This document shows, piece after piece, positions 33,788 to 50,756 of a stretch of DNA of 64,000 nucleotides; within the stretch, counting starts at the first letter, position 1, and each line of letters opens with the position of its first letter. The notes beneath the pieces were generated by a model. The model saw nothing but the letters and a program-made list of their open reading frames with translations, had not been told where the DNA came from and did not search any database. The translations under genes were made by a program, and so were the position numbers. The stretch is from the NCBI RefSeq assembly GCF_030295745.1, contig NZ_AP027291.1, positions 2,976,001 through 3,040,000 on the forward strand, written 5' to 3'. This DNA is from Mycolicibacterium sp. TUM20985 (GTDB lineage Bacteria; Actinomycetota; Actinomycetes; Mycobacteriales; Mycobacteriaceae).

Positions 33788-36760
33788 TCACTCCTCGGGT
33801 GCCGCCTGGGTGATCTCGGCACGCACGGCAGCCGTCAGTCGTTTGTAGGTTCCGGTGTCGGCGTCGCGATACCAGGCATGACGGGACGGTTTCGGGATGC
33901 CGGCCGACCGCAACGGGCCGAGCAGCGGCCGGTACGTCGCGCTCAGCTTCATCTCCGGCACGACGTGGACGAAGTCCGGGGCCGCACCCACGGGCAGCCT
34001 GGCGAGCGCCTCGTTCAGGTCAGCCGTCGGCACGCTGCCCCCGGGCCTCAGCACCACCGCCGACACCGCGAGCTCGCGGTCGCCGACGGCCACCCGATAC
34101 GTCACCGCCAGATCGACCGCGCCGATACGTCCGACGGTGTCGTTGACCGCAGCGCTGAACACCGGGCCGCGATCTGTGCGGATGACCGTCCCCCGGTTGT
34201 CGACCAGCCAGTAGTCGCCGTCCTCGTCGCGTCGGAACAGGTACTCCGTCGACACCCACAGGTCGTTGGGTGCGAACACGCCACGCTTGATCGACGCCGT
34301 CGGATCGACGGGCCCTCGCGGGTGGGCCAGCAGCACGCCGACCTCGTTGGTCCCCGCCAGTGCGACGAAGCCGCGGTCGTCTTCGAGGATGAGGTCATCG
34401 TCGGGGTCATACGCGGCGAGCGCGATCTGTCCGCCACCCGGCAGCGGTCTGCCCTCACTGCCGATCTTGGCAGCCGAGACGTTGGCCAGCACGGCCTGTC
34501 CGTCGGTGGTGGCGAAGAACTCGACGATGTGGGCTGGGGCGAACTCCTCCTCGACGCGCTTCCACAGCCCGGTCGGCATGCCGGACCCGATGAACAACCG
34601 GACCGGATGGTCGCCGTTGAGCATGAACGCCGGGTCGTCGATCACCTCGCGAAGCATCGCCCACGTGTAGGACACCACGGTCACGCCGTACTGCCGCAGC
34701 TCGTGGACGAAGCGGTCTGGACGCAGACCCCGCGACAAGGCGATGCGCGTACCGCCGACCACCGCGCCGCCCAGGCTGACGAGAAGCCCGGACTGATGAT
34801 GCAGCGGAGTCAGGCAGTACACCGTGTCCCCAGAGCCAAGATTGGCCGCCGACGCCGTGCCGATGGCCGAGAGGGCCCACCGGAAGTTCGTGATCTGACG
34901 AGGGACCAGCTCACCGCCCACCGTCGCGAAGGCCACGTAGGCCAGGTCCCTGGCGTAGCCGGGGTTGGGCCGATACCAGCCGGGGAGCGCGACGACGTCG
35001 GGGTCGATCTTCTCCATGTCGACGACGTCATCATCGGCTCCGAGGTCCAGGTCGCGCGCCTCGCCGCCGCCGAGGACCAGAACCCGCAACGGGAGCTTCT
35101 TGGCCGCCTCGAGGTGAAGCGGATCGGCGATCACGTCGGAGACCGAGCCGAGCCGGGCCGCCTCTGTCAGGTCGGCGTCGGGTGGCATCAGCACGGCGAC
35201 CGCGCCGAGTCGCGACAGCGCAGCGATCGCGACCAGCGCGCTGGGCCTGGTCTCCATCAGCACGCCCACGTGGGCGCCCTGCCGCACGCCGACGTCGATG
35301 AGACCTCGGACGACGTTGTTGATGCGGCGATCGACCGCCTCGTAGGTGTGCACGCGCCCGTCGAACAGCAGGAACTCGCCGTCCGGGGTCGCCCGCGCCT
35401 GCTCGGTCATGATGCGCCCGAGCGAGATTCGGGTGTGGTCGTTGACCTGACCCAGGCGGGCCAACCGCGGCAGGGTGCGGGCGGTCTCGGCGATCAGGGC
35501 ACGCGCTGACTTGTTGGCGGCCAGCAACGTGCCCGCCGCGGCGCGCGCCACGCCGAACGACATCTCCGCCGCCGCACCCGCCCCGTGGACGAGGCGGGCG
35601 CCCAGTGCGACGCCCGACTCGTTGCTCTGCTCGGGCTGCAACGCCATCGGAACGACGTCGGCGGGCTGCTCGCCGTCGCCGGTGAGCCACTTCACCCACG
35701 CCGCCACCGTCGGCCACGTCTGCGTAGCCGCCTTCGATCCGACGACGAGGCCGAAATGGCCTGAGCGGATGAGGTATTCGTAGACGTCAGCCCTCGGTGA
35801 CGCCCGCTTGATGCCACGCACCGAGGCGGGCTGGCCGATGTCGTCGACCTCACCGACGACCGCGAGGACGGGGCATTCGATGTCACTGAGCGTGACGAGT
35901 TCGCCGCGAATCGCGAAGCCGCCGCTCATCATCCGGTTGTGGGAGATGAACTGCTTGAGCAGCTCGGCGATGGCGGGGCCCGACCACGCGATGTAGCCGT
36001 CGGAGGCGAGGAATCGGCGTTGCTGCTCGCGGGGCAGCAGGGCCTCGCGATCGTGCAACTGACGGACGAAGTCCACCCGCGACTGGGCGGTCTTGATCGG
36101 GTCGAGCAGCTGAAAGCCCGTGCGGGCCAGCCAGCCGGGGATGTCGAGGCGACTGAAGACGTGGTCGGCCATGAAGTCCGCCGCCCCGACGGCCAATCCG
36201 GCGGGAAGGTTCATGGGCAGGGCGGCCAGGGTGTCGACGGGCGATCCGAACGCGACGATGCTCGCGAGATCCTTGGACCGTCGGTAGGCGGCCGTCTGGT
36301 AGGCGAACATCCCGCCCTGCGAGTAGCCGGCCACGTGGACGTCCCGATCGGTGATCTTCCTCACCGTGTCGATGGCTTCGCTCAGGGCGATGATGTGATC
36401 GGAGAGGTTGCGCTGCATCCCGCCCTCGATCTGATCGGGCGAGCCGAAGTCGATCACCCAGGGGTCGATACCCGCCTCGTGGAGGATGCCGACCGCACCC
36501 TCGTCGCGGGTGACGTCCCACATGTCGGCCGACATCATCATCGGATGCACCATCAGCACCGGCGGACCGGGCGGCGTGGCGCCCGGCCTGCTGTCGGGCG
36601 GAAAGTACCGGCGCAGCCGATACATGGGGACGCTCTCGACGATCTGGAAGGGCGAGGGCACCGCACCGGTCTCGAGGCCGCCGTACCGAAGGACTTCGAG
36701 ACCGTTCTGTGCCGTCGCCACCAAACGCCCCACGGGCCCGGTGATGGGCGAAAGGTCCAC
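33788..36760 (-). CDS. Bifunctional alpha/beta-hydrolase / long-chain acyl-CoA synthetase
   Basis: 990 residues from GTG 36760. The N-terminal 360 residues form an alpha/beta hydrolase of the PhaC/lipase type: HPMMMSADMWD, the nucleophile in VAGYSQGGMFAYQTA, Asp in VVGEVDDIG, His in RSGHFGLVVG. The C-terminal 550 residues are an AMP-forming synthetase (FLLFDGRVHTYEAVDRRINN, YCLTPLHHQSGLLVSLGG, FFATTDGQAVLANVSA, EYLFRRDEDGDYWLVDNRG). Same architecture as M. tuberculosis Rv1683. The fusion should release a fatty acid from an ester and activate it to acyl-CoA or acyl-AMP, linking storage lipid use with metabolism. The usual lysine-bearing C-terminal end seems short (ATYRPLLGPLRSAG, SRHAWYRDADTGTYKRL). 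Confidence 0.9.
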   Translation of the reverse strand: MDLSPITGPVGRLVATAQNGLEVLRYGGLETGAVPSPFQIVESVPMYRLRRYFPPDSRPGATPPGPPVLMVHPMMMSADMWDVTRDEGAVGILHEAGIDPWVIDFGSPDQIEGGMQRNLSDHIIALSEAIDTVRKITDRDVHVAGYSQGGMFAYQTAAYRRSKDLASIVAFGSPVDTLAALPMNLPAGLAVGAADFMADHVFSRLDIPGWLARTGFQLLDPIKTAQSRVDFVRQLHDREALLPREQQRRFLASDGYIAWSGPAIAELLKQFISHNRMMSGGFAIRGELVTLSDIECPVLAVVGEVDDIGQPASVRGIKRASPRADVYEYLIRSGHFGLVVGSKAATQTWPTVAAWVKWLTGDGEQPADVVPMALQPEQSNESGVALGARLVHGAGAAAEMSFGVARAAAGTLLAANKSARALIAETARTLPRLARLGQVNDHTRISLGRIMTEQARATPDGEFLLFDGRVHTYEAVDRRINNVVRGLIDVGVRQGAHVGVLMETRPSALVAIAALSRLGAVAVLMPPDADLTEAARLGSVSDVIADPLHLEAAKKLPLRVLVLGGGEARDLDLGADDDVVDMEKIDPDVVALPGWYRPNPGYARDLAYVAFATVGGELVPRQITNFRWALSAIGTASAANLGSGDTVYCLTPLHHQSGLLVSLGGAVVGGTRIALSRGLRPDRFVHELRQYGVTVVSYTWAMLREVIDDPAFMLNGDHPVRLFIGSGMPTGLWKRVEEEFAPAHIVEFFATTDGQAVLANVSAAKIGSEGRPLPGGGQIALAAYDPDDDLILEDDRGFVALAGTNEVGVLLAHPRGPVDPTASIKRGVFAPNDLWVSTEYLFRRDEDGDYWLVDNRGTVIRTDRGPVFSAAVNDTVGRIGAVDLAVTYRVAVGDRELAVSAVVLRPGGSVPTADLNEALARLPVGAAPDFVHVVPEMKLSATYRPLLGPLRSAGIPKPSRHAWYRDADTGTYKRLTAAVRAEITQAAPEE

Positions 36761-36849
36761 TACGATCGTCCCCTTTCGTGCGCCCCGCGAATCCCCCGAT
36801 CCGAGGTCATCATGGCACAGCGCCCGCGAAGCCCATGGCGATCGCACCC

Positions 36850-36855
36850 TATGAT
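36850..36855 (+). promoter_or_regulatory. -10 element of the ABC-F gene, probably leaderless
   Basis: TATGAT, perfect for a mycobacterial SigA -10 (TANNNT), ends 9 nt before the ATG at 36865. The expected start site is within 0-3 nt of the ATG. No -35 consensus seen. Confidence 0.4.
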
Positions 36856-36864
36856 CGGCGGCTG

Positions 36865-38613
36865 ATGGCGAACCTCATCAACCTCGAACGTGCAACCGTT
36901 GGTTACGGCACGCGCACACTGCTCGACGGCGTGAGCCTCGGCGTCGACGCGGGCGACGCGATCGGCGTCGTCGGCCGCAACGGCGATGGCAAGACCACCC
37001 TGCTGCAGATCCTCACCGCGACCCGGCCGCCCGACTCCGGCCGCGTCACCCACACGTCGGGATTGAGCGTCGGCTACCTCCACCAGTCCGACGACTTCCA
37101 TCCCGACGCGACCGTGCGCGACGTCATCGTCGACGGGCAGGCCGACCACATCTGGGCGGCCGACGCCGAGACGCGGTCGGTGGTGGAGAACCTGCTGACC
37201 GAGGTGTCGATGGACCGGGAGGTGAACAACCTCAGCGGCGGTGAGCGACGTCGCGTCGCACTGGCGGCGATCCTGCTCGCGGGTCACGACGTCCTCGTCC
37301 TCGACGAACCGACCAACCACCTCGACGTCGAGGTCATCGGATGGCTCGCCGGACACCTCTCCAAGCAGACCGCCAAGACGATGGTGGTCGTCAGCCACGA
37401 TCGGTGGTTCCTGGACGCCGTGTGTACGCGCATCTGGGAGGTCCACGGCGGCGCCATCGACGCGTATGAGGGCGGCTACGCGGCGTACGTCCTTGCCAGG
37501 GCGGAGCGATCCCGGGTGGCCGCCGGCACCGAGGCGCGACGCCGCAACCTGATGCGCAAGGAACTGGCGTGGCTGCGACGGGGACCGCCCGCGCGGACGT
37601 CCAAGCCGAAGTTCCGCATCCAGGCCGCCAACGACCTGATCGCCAACGAGCCCGAGCCGCGTGACTCCCTTGCGCTGCAACGCTTTGCGACGGCGCGGCT
37701 GGGCAAGGACGTGTTCGACCTGCACCGGGTGACGTTGCAGGCGGGCGACAAGACGATCCTCGACCACCTCGACTGGTCGATCGGGCCCGGCGTGCGGATC
37801 GGACTGGTGGGCGTCAACGGCACCGGCAAGACGACGGTGCTCAAGCTGCTGACCGGTGAGTTGCCGCCGACCTCGGGCACCGTCAAGCGCGGCAAGACCC
37901 TGCGGATCGGCTATCTGAGCCAGGCGCTGGTCGAGATGAACGGCCACGAACGCGTGCTCGACGCGGTGGAGAATGCCAAGCGGATCTCCGAACTCGCGGG
38001 CGGCAAGGAAGTCAGCACGGCCACCCTGCTCGAGGACTTCGGCTTCACCGGCGACAAGCTGACCACCCGCCTCGCTGAGCTCTCGGGTGGCGAACGGCGG
38101 CGCTTCCAATTCCTGCGGCTGCTGCTCGACGAACCCAACGTGCTGCTGCTCGACGAGCCGACCAACGATCTCGACATCGACACCCTCAACGTCATCGAGG
38201 ACTACCTCGACGGCTGGCCCGGCACGCTGATCGTGGTCACCCACGATCGCTACTTCCTCGAGCGGGTTAGCGACGTGACGTATGCGCTTCCGGGTGAGGG
38301 CCGTTGTGTGTTGCTGCCCGGCGGGATCGAGCAGTATCTCGCCGAACGCCCGAGCGCCAACGGCGCGTCGCCGACGCGGCCGGCCGATCGAAACGAGACC
38401 GCCTCGGCGCGCGAACGCAAGGCGGGAAAGCAGCTGTCCCGCATCGAGAGTCAGCTCAAGAAGCTCGACGAGCGGATTGCGAAGCTGCATGTCACCATGG
38501 CCGACGCGGCCGCCGACCACGTGCGGCTCGGCGAATTGAACGGCGAACTGTCCGAGATGGTGGCGCGCAAGGAGTCACTCGAAGAGGAGTGGCTGTCGCT
38601 CGCCGACGACTAG
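36865..38613 (+). CDS. ABC-F family ATPase (Uup-like)
   Basis: 582 residues from ATG 36865. Two ABC domains without membrane segments: Walker A GRNGDGKTT and GVNGTGKTT, signatures NLSGGERRRVAL and LSGGERRRFQFL, Walker B VLDEPTNHLD and LLDEPTNDLD. Between them lies the basic linker that contacts tRNA in the ribosome E site (ARRRNLMRKELAWLRRGPPA). The C-terminal 90 residues form a charged coiled coil (QLSRIESQLKKLDERIAKLH), the Uup hallmark. It probably rescues or tunes ribosomes, or handles branched DNA as Uup does; drug resistance is possible but not shown. Convergent overlap of 4 bp with the next gene. Confidence 0.9.
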   Translation: MANLINLERATVGYGTRTLLDGVSLGVDAGDAIGVVGRNGDGKTTLLQILTATRPPDSGRVTHTSGLSVGYLHQSDDFHPDATVRDVIVDGQADHIWAADAETRSVVENLLTEVSMDREVNNLSGGERRRVALAAILLAGHDVLVLDEPTNHLDVEVIGWLAGHLSKQTAKTMVVVSHDRWFLDAVCTRIWEVHGGAIDAYEGGYAAYVLARAERSRVAAGTEARRRNLMRKELAWLRRGPPARTSKPKFRIQAANDLIANEPEPRDSLALQRFATARLGKDVFDLHRVTLQAGDKTILDHLDWSIGPGVRIGLVGVNGTGKTTVLKLLTGELPPTSGTVKRGKTLRIGYLSQALVEMNGHERVLDAVENAKRISELAGGKEVSTATLLEDFGFTGDKLTTRLAELSGGERRRFQFLRLLLDEPNVLLLDEPTNDLDIDTLNVIEDYLDGWPGTLIVVTHDRYFLERVSDVTYALPGEGRCVLLPGGIEQYLAERPSANGASPTRPADRNETASARERKAGKQLSRIESQLKKLDERIAKLHVTMADAAADHVRLGELNGELSEMVARKESLEEEWLSLADD

Positions 38614-39173
38614 CGCACCACGCGGTGGTGGAGGAACACGACTCCCGACCTGAAGGTGCGCGTGCCGACGAGCTCGAGCTTCACCTGCCGCCCGAGCGGG
38701 GCGAAGAACGGGACGCCACCGCCCAGCAGCACCGGATAGACCCTGATTCGGTATTCGTCGATCAGATCCAACGCGGCCGCCTCCGCCGCGAGGGCGGCGC
38801 CGCCGATCGCGATGTTTCCCGGGCCAGGCTCCGCGCGCAGTCGCCCGATCTCCTCTGCCAGGCCGGCCGACGCCAGGCGGGCATTGCCCTGCACGGCTGA
38901 CAGCGTGCGGGAGAACACCACCCGCGGGAGCGCCTGCCAGAGAGCGGCCCACTCGAGCTCGGCGTCGTCGAGCGGTGGGTCGTGGTCGGTGGTCTCCCAA
39001 TACAGCATCGTCTCGTAGAGTCGTCGGCCCAGCAGATGGACGCCGATCCCCGAGATCTCCTCGAGGCAGAAGGCGAAGACCTCCTCGTCGGGCACCGCCC
39101 AGTCGATGCCGCCGTCGGGGTCCATGACGTAGCCGTCGAGGGTTACGCCCAATGAATAGGTCACGCTGCGCAC
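38610..39173 (-). CDS. Dihydrofolate reductase family protein (RibD C-terminal / YyaP-like)
   Basis: 187 residues, GTG start with GGAGG 6 nt upstream. RibD_C-type NADPH-binding reductase fold: YSLGVTLDGYVMDPDGGIDW, HLLGRRLYETMLYWETT, NIAIGGAALAAEAAALDLID, VYPVLLGGGVPFF. Family members are stand-alone reductases often of unknown substrate. Single gene between ABC-F and argH. Confidence 0.88.
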   Translation of the reverse strand: MRSVTYSLGVTLDGYVMDPDGGIDWAVPDEEVFAFCLEEISGIGVHLLGRRLYETMLYWETTDHDPPLDDAELEWAALWQALPRVVFSRTLSAVQGNARLASAGLAEEIGRLRAEPGPGNIAIGGAALAAEAAALDLIDEYRIRVYPVLLGGGVPFFAPLGRQVKLELVGTRTFRSGVVFLHHRVVR

Positions 39174-39237
39174 AGAATTCCTCCCTGAAAAGGTGTCCGA
39201 CAGTACGACTGCGGGACACGGGAGAACTCATCGCGGG

Positions 39238-40722
<1,485 letters not shown>

Positions 40723-41931
40723 CTAGTGGGGGGCACCGTCGAGGTCCCGGCGGGCGGCGATCTTCGAGGACAGCCCGTGCACGTGCACGAAGCCCTTCGC
40801 GCTGGACTGATCGAAGGTGTCACCCTCGTCGTAGGTGGCGAGGTTGAAGTCGTACAACGACTCGGCGCTGCGCCTGCCGTTCACCGCGATGTGGCCGCCG
40901 TGCAACACCATGCGGATCTCCCCCGTCACGTGTTCCTGGGTGCTCGCGACGAACGTCTCCAGGGAACGCTTCAGCGGCGAGTACCAGAGCCCGTCGTAGA
41001 CCAGTTCGCCCCAGCGCTGATCGGTGGTCCGCTTGAACCTGGCCAGCTCGCGCTCCAGCGTCACGTGCTCGAGTTCGGTGTGCGCGGTGATCAACACCAT
41101 GGCGCCGGGTGCCTCGTAGATCTCGCGGCTCTTGATGCCCACCAGCCGGTCCTCGACGACGTCGAGCCGGCCGACGCCCTGCGCCCCGGCGCGACGGTTC
41201 AGCTCGACGATGGCCTCAAGGACGGACACGCCGCGCCCATCTATGGAGACCGGCCTGCCCTTCTCGAAGCCGACGATCACCTCGTCGGGTGAGCTCCAGT
41301 TGACCGTCGGATCCTCGGTGTAGTCGTAGACATCCTTCGTGGGGGCATTCCAAAGATGTTCCAGGAAGCCCGTTTCCACCGCCCGTCCCCACACGTTCTG
41401 GTCGACCGAGAACGGCGACCGCTTGGTGACGTTGATGGGGATGGCGTTCTCCTCGGCGAAGGCGATGGCCTTCTCCCGTGTCCACGCGTAGTCGCGGACG
41501 GGCGCCAGCACCTCGAGATCGGGTGCCAGCGAAGCGAACCCGACCTCGAACCGCACCTGGTCGTTACCCTTGCCGGTGCAGCCATGCGCCACGATGCCGC
41601 CGCCGTACTCACGCGCGGCGTCCACCAGGTGCTTGACGATCAGCGGTCGGCTGATCGCCGACACCAGCGGATAGCGGTCCATGTACAGCGCATTGCTGGT
41701 GATGGTTGGCAGGCAGTATTCGTCGGCGAACTCATCGCGGGCGTCCACCACGACCGCCTCGACGGCGCCACAGTCCAGGGCGCGCTGCCGGACGAGCTCC
41801 ATGTCCTCACCGCCCTGGCCAAGATCGATCGCGACGGCCACGACCTCGCGCCCGGTCTCCTTGCCGATCCAGCTGATCGCCACGGACGTATCCAGACCGC
41901 CGGAGTACGCCAGGATGACGCGTTCGGACAT
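40723..41931 (-). CDS. argG: Argininosuccinate synthase
   Basis: 402 residues, ATG start with GGAG about 9 nt upstream. Condenses citrulline and aspartate with ATP. The pyrophosphatase-type P-loop is [14 protein letters not shown] near residue 8, and [20 protein letters not shown] and [17 protein letters not shown] are argG signatures. It follows argR by 13 nt. Complete, standard length. Confidence 0.97.
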   Translation of the reverse strand: MSERVILAYSGGLDTSVAISWIGKETGREVVAVAIDLGQGGEDMELVRQRALDCGAVEAVVVDARDEFADEYCLPTITSNALYMDRYPLVSAISRPLIVKHLVDAAREYGGGIVAHGCTGKGNDQVRFEVGFASLAPDLEVLAPVRDYAWTREKAIAFAEENAIPINVTKRSPFSVDQNVWGRAVETGFLEHLWNAPTKDVYDYTEDPTVNWSSPDEVIVGFEKGRPVSIDGRGVSVLEAIVELNRRAGAQGVGRLDVVEDRLVGIKSREIYEAPGAMVLITAHTELEHVTLERELARFKRTTDQRWGELVYDGLWYSPLKRSLETFVASTQEHVTGEIRMVLHGGHIAVNGRRSAESLYDFNLATYDEGDTFDQSSAKGFVHVHGLSSKIAARRDLDGAPH

Positions 41932-41944
41932 TGAATCGATCTCC

Positions 41945-42421
41945 TTATTTCAGTTCTTCGAGAGTGCTGGCCAGCTCGGCGCCCGTCATGGGTTCGCGCG
42001 CGACCACCAGGATGGTGTCATCCCCGGCAATGGTGCCGACGACGTAGGGCAGGGCCGAGCGGTCGATCGCGCTGGCCAGATAGTGGGCACCGCCGGGCGG
42101 GGTGCGGAGAACGGCGAGGTTGCCGCTGGCGTCGGTCGACACCAGCAGATCACCCAGCAGTCGCGACATGCGGTCGGTGCCGCCGGCGACCCCGCGTACC
42201 GGGCTGCCGTCCTCGGGCACCACGTAGACGCCGATTCCGCCGTCGGCACCCCGCAGTTTGACGGCGCCGAGTTCCTCGAGGTCCCGTGAGAGCGTGGCCT
42301 GGGTGACGTCGATCCCCTCGGCCGCCAGGATCGCGGCAAGCTCGCTCTGACTGCGCACGGACTTCGATGACAGGAGCGTCACGATGCGCGCCTGTCGACC
42401 TGCTCTGGTAGCCGTGCTCAT
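41945..42421 (-). CDS. argR: Arginine repressor ArgR
   Basis: 158 residues from ATG 42421, 7 nt after the argF stop. N-terminal winged helix ([38 protein letters not shown]) binds ARG boxes, and the C-terminal hexamerisation domain binds arginine ([20 protein letters not shown]; the GDDT aspartates contact arginine). It sits inside the operon it should regulate, so control is autogenous through the box at 47660-47675. Confidence 0.95.
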   Translation of the reverse strand: MSTATRAGRQARIVTLLSSKSVRSQSELAAILAAEGIDVTQATLSRDLEELGAVKLRGADGGIGVYVVPEDGSPVRGVAGGTDRMSRLLGDLLVSTDASGNLAVLRTPPGGAHYLASAIDRSALPYVVGTIAGDDTILVVAREPMTGAELASTLEELK

Positions 42422-42428
42422 GCGCACC

Positions 42429-44553
<2,125 letters not shown>

Positions 44554-44557
<4 letters not shown>

Positions 44558-45425
44558 TTCATCACCACCTTCGTCCCCGATCCTTCGTTCGTGAACAACT
44601 CCACCAGTACGCAGTGCTCGACCCTGCCGTCGATGACGTGGGCGCTGGGCACTCCCCCCTCGACCGCGCGCAGGCACGCCTCGATCTTGGGCACCATGCC
44701 CGACTCCAGCGTCGGCAGCAGCCCCGTCAGTGTCGTGACGTCGATCTCGCTGACGAGTGACGAGCGGTCGGGCCAGCTGGTGTACAGCCCCTCGACGTCG
44801 GTGAGCATCAGCAACTTCTCGGCCGAGAGCGCCTCGGCCAGGGCGGCGGCGGCGGTGTCGGCGTTGATGTTGTGCACCACGCCGGCCTCGTCGGGTGCGA
44901 TGGTCGAGATCACCGGGATGCGGCCTGCGGCAATGAGATCCGTCACCGCTCGGGTGTCGACCTTCTCGACGTCGCCGACCAGCCCGATGTCGGTGGCCAC
45001 CCCGTCCACCGTCACGCTGCGCCGCACGGCGGTGAACAACCGGGCGTCCTCGCCGGTGATGCCGACGGCGTAGGGGCCGTGCGCGTTGATGAGACCGACG
45101 AGTTCCCGGCCGACCTGACCGAACAGCACCATCCTGGCGACGTCGAGGACTTCCGGTGTGGTGACGCGGAATCCGCCCTTGAAGTCGCCTGCGATCCCGA
45201 GCCGCTTGAGCATGGCACTGATCTGCGGGCCGCCGCCGTGCACGACGACCGGATGGATGCCGCAGTTGCGCAGGAACACCATGTCCGCGGCGAAGGCGGC
45301 CTTGAGGTCGTCGTCGGTCATGGCGTTGCCGCCGTACTTGACGACGACGATCTTGCCGTGAAGCTGCTTGAGCCAGGGCAGGGCCTCGGCGAGCACCGCG
45401 CCCTTCGTGTGCGAGACGGTAGGGC

Positions 45426-45429
<4 letters not shown>
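44554..45429 (-). CDS. argB: Acetylglutamate kinase
   Basis: 291 residues from GTG 45429, overlapping the argJ stop (GTGA). Phosphorylates N-acetylglutamate; the usual arginine feedback point. [20 protein letters not shown] opens the kinase fold, [20 protein letters not shown] binds the acyl substrate, [20 protein letters not shown] follows. The N-terminal [18 protein letters not shown] helix is of the arginine-sensitive hexameric type, so feedback inhibition is expected. Confidence 0.96.
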
Positions 45430-47686
<2,257 letters not shown>

Positions 47687-47725
47687 TCAATTCCATGGCC
47701 GACGCCGCCCCACACCGGCCCCGAC

Positions 47726-48250
47726 CTACTCCGGCGTGTCGTCCTCCGCGGCGGCGAAGGCCGGGTGGAAGGCGACCATCCCGGCGGGCACCTCGTCGTC
47801 CAGGGCTAGCGCCAACACGTTCTCGGGCGGCACCCCTGGCATGACCAGCGACGAAGCGGAGGTAAAGCCGAACCTGCGGTAGTAGTCGGGGTCACCAACG
47901 AGGACGCATCCCCGTGCCCCGATGTCCCGCAGACGTTCGAAGGCGGCCCCAACGAGCGCGGTGCCGATGCCGTCGCGCTGTCGGCTCGGGCGCACCGACA
48001 GGGGGCCACCGCCATACCAGTCGACATCGGCTGCACCATCGATCGTGACAGGCGACACCGCGACGTGACCGACGATCTCGTCGTCGGCGTCGACGGCCAC
48101 CAGCGAGAGAGTCAGCGCCCCGGCTGTCCGCAGGACGTCGATGATCGCCGCCTCGGTCTGACGACTCTGCCGTACGTCGGCGAAGGCCGCCGTCGTGACC
48201 GCGCGGATCGCGGTGACGTCGGATGGGCGCTCATCCCGGATGGTGATCAT
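47726..48250 (-). CDS. GNAT family N-acetyltransferase (YhbS-like)
   Basis: 174 residues from ATG 48250, 5 nt after the pheT stop. Acetyl-CoA motif A region LSVRPSRQRDGIGTALVGAA (R/Q-x-x-G-x-G/A), and GCVLVGDPDYYRRFGFTSAS, a YhbS-type signature. N-terminal ITIRDERPSDVTAIRAVTTA. Substrate unknown. Probably co-transcribed with pheST. Frame extends far upstream over pheT only as a shadow. Confidence 0.88.
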   Translation of the reverse strand: MITIRDERPSDVTAIRAVTTAAFADVRQSRQTEAAIIDVLRTAGALTLSLVAVDADDEIVGHVAVSPVTIDGAADVDWYGGGPLSVRPSRQRDGIGTALVGAAFERLRDIGARGCVLVGDPDYYRRFGFTSASSLVMPGVPPENVLALALDDEVPAGMVAFHPAFAAAEDDTPE

Positions 48251-48255
48251 CGCCG

Positions 48256-50756
48256 TCAGCGCCGTTGCGTCGCGCCAACGCGCGCGGCCGCGGCCTCGAC
48301 CGCCGCGTCGCGTGCCGCGCTGGCCTGGTCCTCGGTCAGCGTCCGGTCCGGCGCCCGGAACCGCAGCGCCAACGCCAGCGACTTGTTGCCCGCGCCGACC
48401 TGCGGGCCCGTGTACACGTCGAAGATCCGGACGTCCTCGAGCAGCTCGCCGGCCCCGGCGCGCACCGCGTCCACGACGGATTGGGCCGCCACGTCGTCGG
48501 CGACGATCAGGCTGACGTCCTGGAACACCGCGGGGAACGGTGACACCGCGGGGGCGGGCAACGGCTCGACGACCGGGACGGCACTCAGATCGAGTTCGAC
48601 GGCGCAGACCCCCTTCGGGAGGCTCATGCGTTCGATCACCGCAGGGTGCAGCTGGCCGGCGTAGCCAACCACCTTGTCGTTCAACGAGATCTGCGCACAG
48701 CGACCGGGATGCCAGGGCAAGTGCTGCGCGGCTCGGAACTCGAACTCGACGTGGCAGGCCCGTCCGACGACGCGCACCGCCTCGAACGCATCCATCGCGT
48801 CGACGGGACGGCCGGGTCCCCACGGACCAGCGGGCTCCCGCAGGCCGGTCAGCACGGCGGCGACGTACAACGGCTGTCTGGGCAGTGCCGCATCGATGCT
48901 GGCGATCTCGGCTTCGGAGGGGCGGCGGTCGACCGGCAGCGGATCGAGTGGCGCCGTGTGCGGTGTCCTGAGCACCACCTGCTCGATGCCGTACAACGCG
49001 TCATCGGGCGCGCCGCGCGACACGTTGCGCACCAACGCCTCGAGCAGTCCCGGCACGAGCGTCGACGCCAGTTGGGGCCGGTCTGCCTCCAGTGGGTTGA
49101 GCACCTGCATGGTGTTGCGCCGCGGATCGTCGTCGGGCAGTCCCCAGGCGTCGAAGATGCCGGCGGGTAGGAACGGCGTCGGCAGTACCTCCACGAAACC
49201 GTGCAGTGCCAACGACTTTCCGACTGCACGCCGACGCCGCTGGCCGGGGCTCATCCCGCGTCCCGCCGGTGCCGTCGGCAACACCGAGGGGATCCTCTCC
49301 AGACCCTCGAGCCGCAGCACTTCCTCGACGAGGTCTGCGGGCTGCTTGAGGTCGGGGCGCCAACTCGGCGGAACGACGGTGACGATGCCGTCCTCGGTCG
49401 TCACCCGCCCCCCGATCTGGGTCAGCCGTCGCACGGTGGCGCCGGCGGGATACTCGACGCCGGCCAGCCGGTCCGGGAGATCCTCCGGCATGCGGACCGC
49501 CGCGGGAGACCAGTCGTCGCGGGGTGGGTCGCCGCGCCAGTCGGTCAGCGTCGGTTCGGCCGTCCCCCCGGCGATGTCGGCCAACAGGGTGGCGCAACGG
49601 TCCAGGGCGGCCACGGAGATGGCGGGGTCCACGGTGCGCTCGTAGCGCCGGCCAGCTTCACTGACCAGCCGCAGTCGCCGCTGGGTGCGCGACACCGCCG
49701 CCGGATCCCACACGGCCGCCTCGAGCAGCACGTCGGTGGTGCTGCCGCGTACCTCGGTCGTTCCGGCGCCCATGACGCCGCCGATGGCGGCAGTCGCCAC
49801 GTCGTCGGCGATCAGCACGTCACCGGGATCGAGCGTGCGCGTGACGTCGTCGAGGGTGACGACGGTCTCCCCCGGTTCGGCGAATCGCACGTCGAAGCCG
49901 CCCGTGATGAGACTGCGGTCGTGCGCGTGCATGGGGTGACCGATCTCGAGCATGACGTAGTTGGTCACGTCGACGGCCGGTGAGATCGCCCGGATCCCGC
50001 TCAGCAGGAGCCGGCGCTGCATCCACCATGGAGACACGGCGGTTGGGTCGATACCGGTGACCGGTCGCAGCCCGAAACGTTGGACGCCGGTGCCGGATTG
50101 GACCCTCAGCGGCCACGCGTCACCCGTGACGGGCAAGGGCTCGACGTCGGCCGGGTCGACGAACTCGAGGTCATAGGCGCAGGCGAGTTCGCGCGCCATT
50201 CCGCGGATCGAGAGGCAGTACCCGCGGTCGGGGGTGATGGCCAGGTGGAAGACGACGTCGTCGAGGCCGAGCACGTCGAATGCCGAGTCACCGGGGTTGG
50301 CAGTACCCGGGGGCAGTACCAGGATGCCGGCGTGGTCGCTGCCGAGGCGCAGTTCGGAGGCCGAGCAGATCATCCCGTCGGAGGTACGACCGTAGGTCTT
50401 GCGCTTGGCGATGGTGATACCGCCGGTCGGCTCGGCGGTTGGCAACACAGTGCCGGGCAGGGCCACGACCACCAGATCGTCGACCGCGAAGTTGGTTGCG
50501 CCGCAAACGATGTCACGCGGCTCCGCCTCGCCGACGTCGACCTTGCACGCCCGGATGGGTTTCTTGAACTCGGTGAGGTCTTCGATCTCGGTCACCCGGC
50601 CGATCGTCAGCGGCCCCGACACCGGGCCCACCGGAACGATCTCCTCCACCTCGTGACCGACGCTGATGAGCGCGCGTTCGAGTTCGGTGGGCGAGACGTC
50701 CCAGTCGGGTGAGCCGGCCCGCACGACGTCGCGCAGCCAGCTGTAGGGAACGCGCA

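Noticed and set aside
36760..38520. 586-codon open frame antisense to the ABC-F gene
   Set aside because: Shadow of a gene with two intact ABC domains; translation rich in Arg/His/Val repeats typical of antisense high-GC frames.
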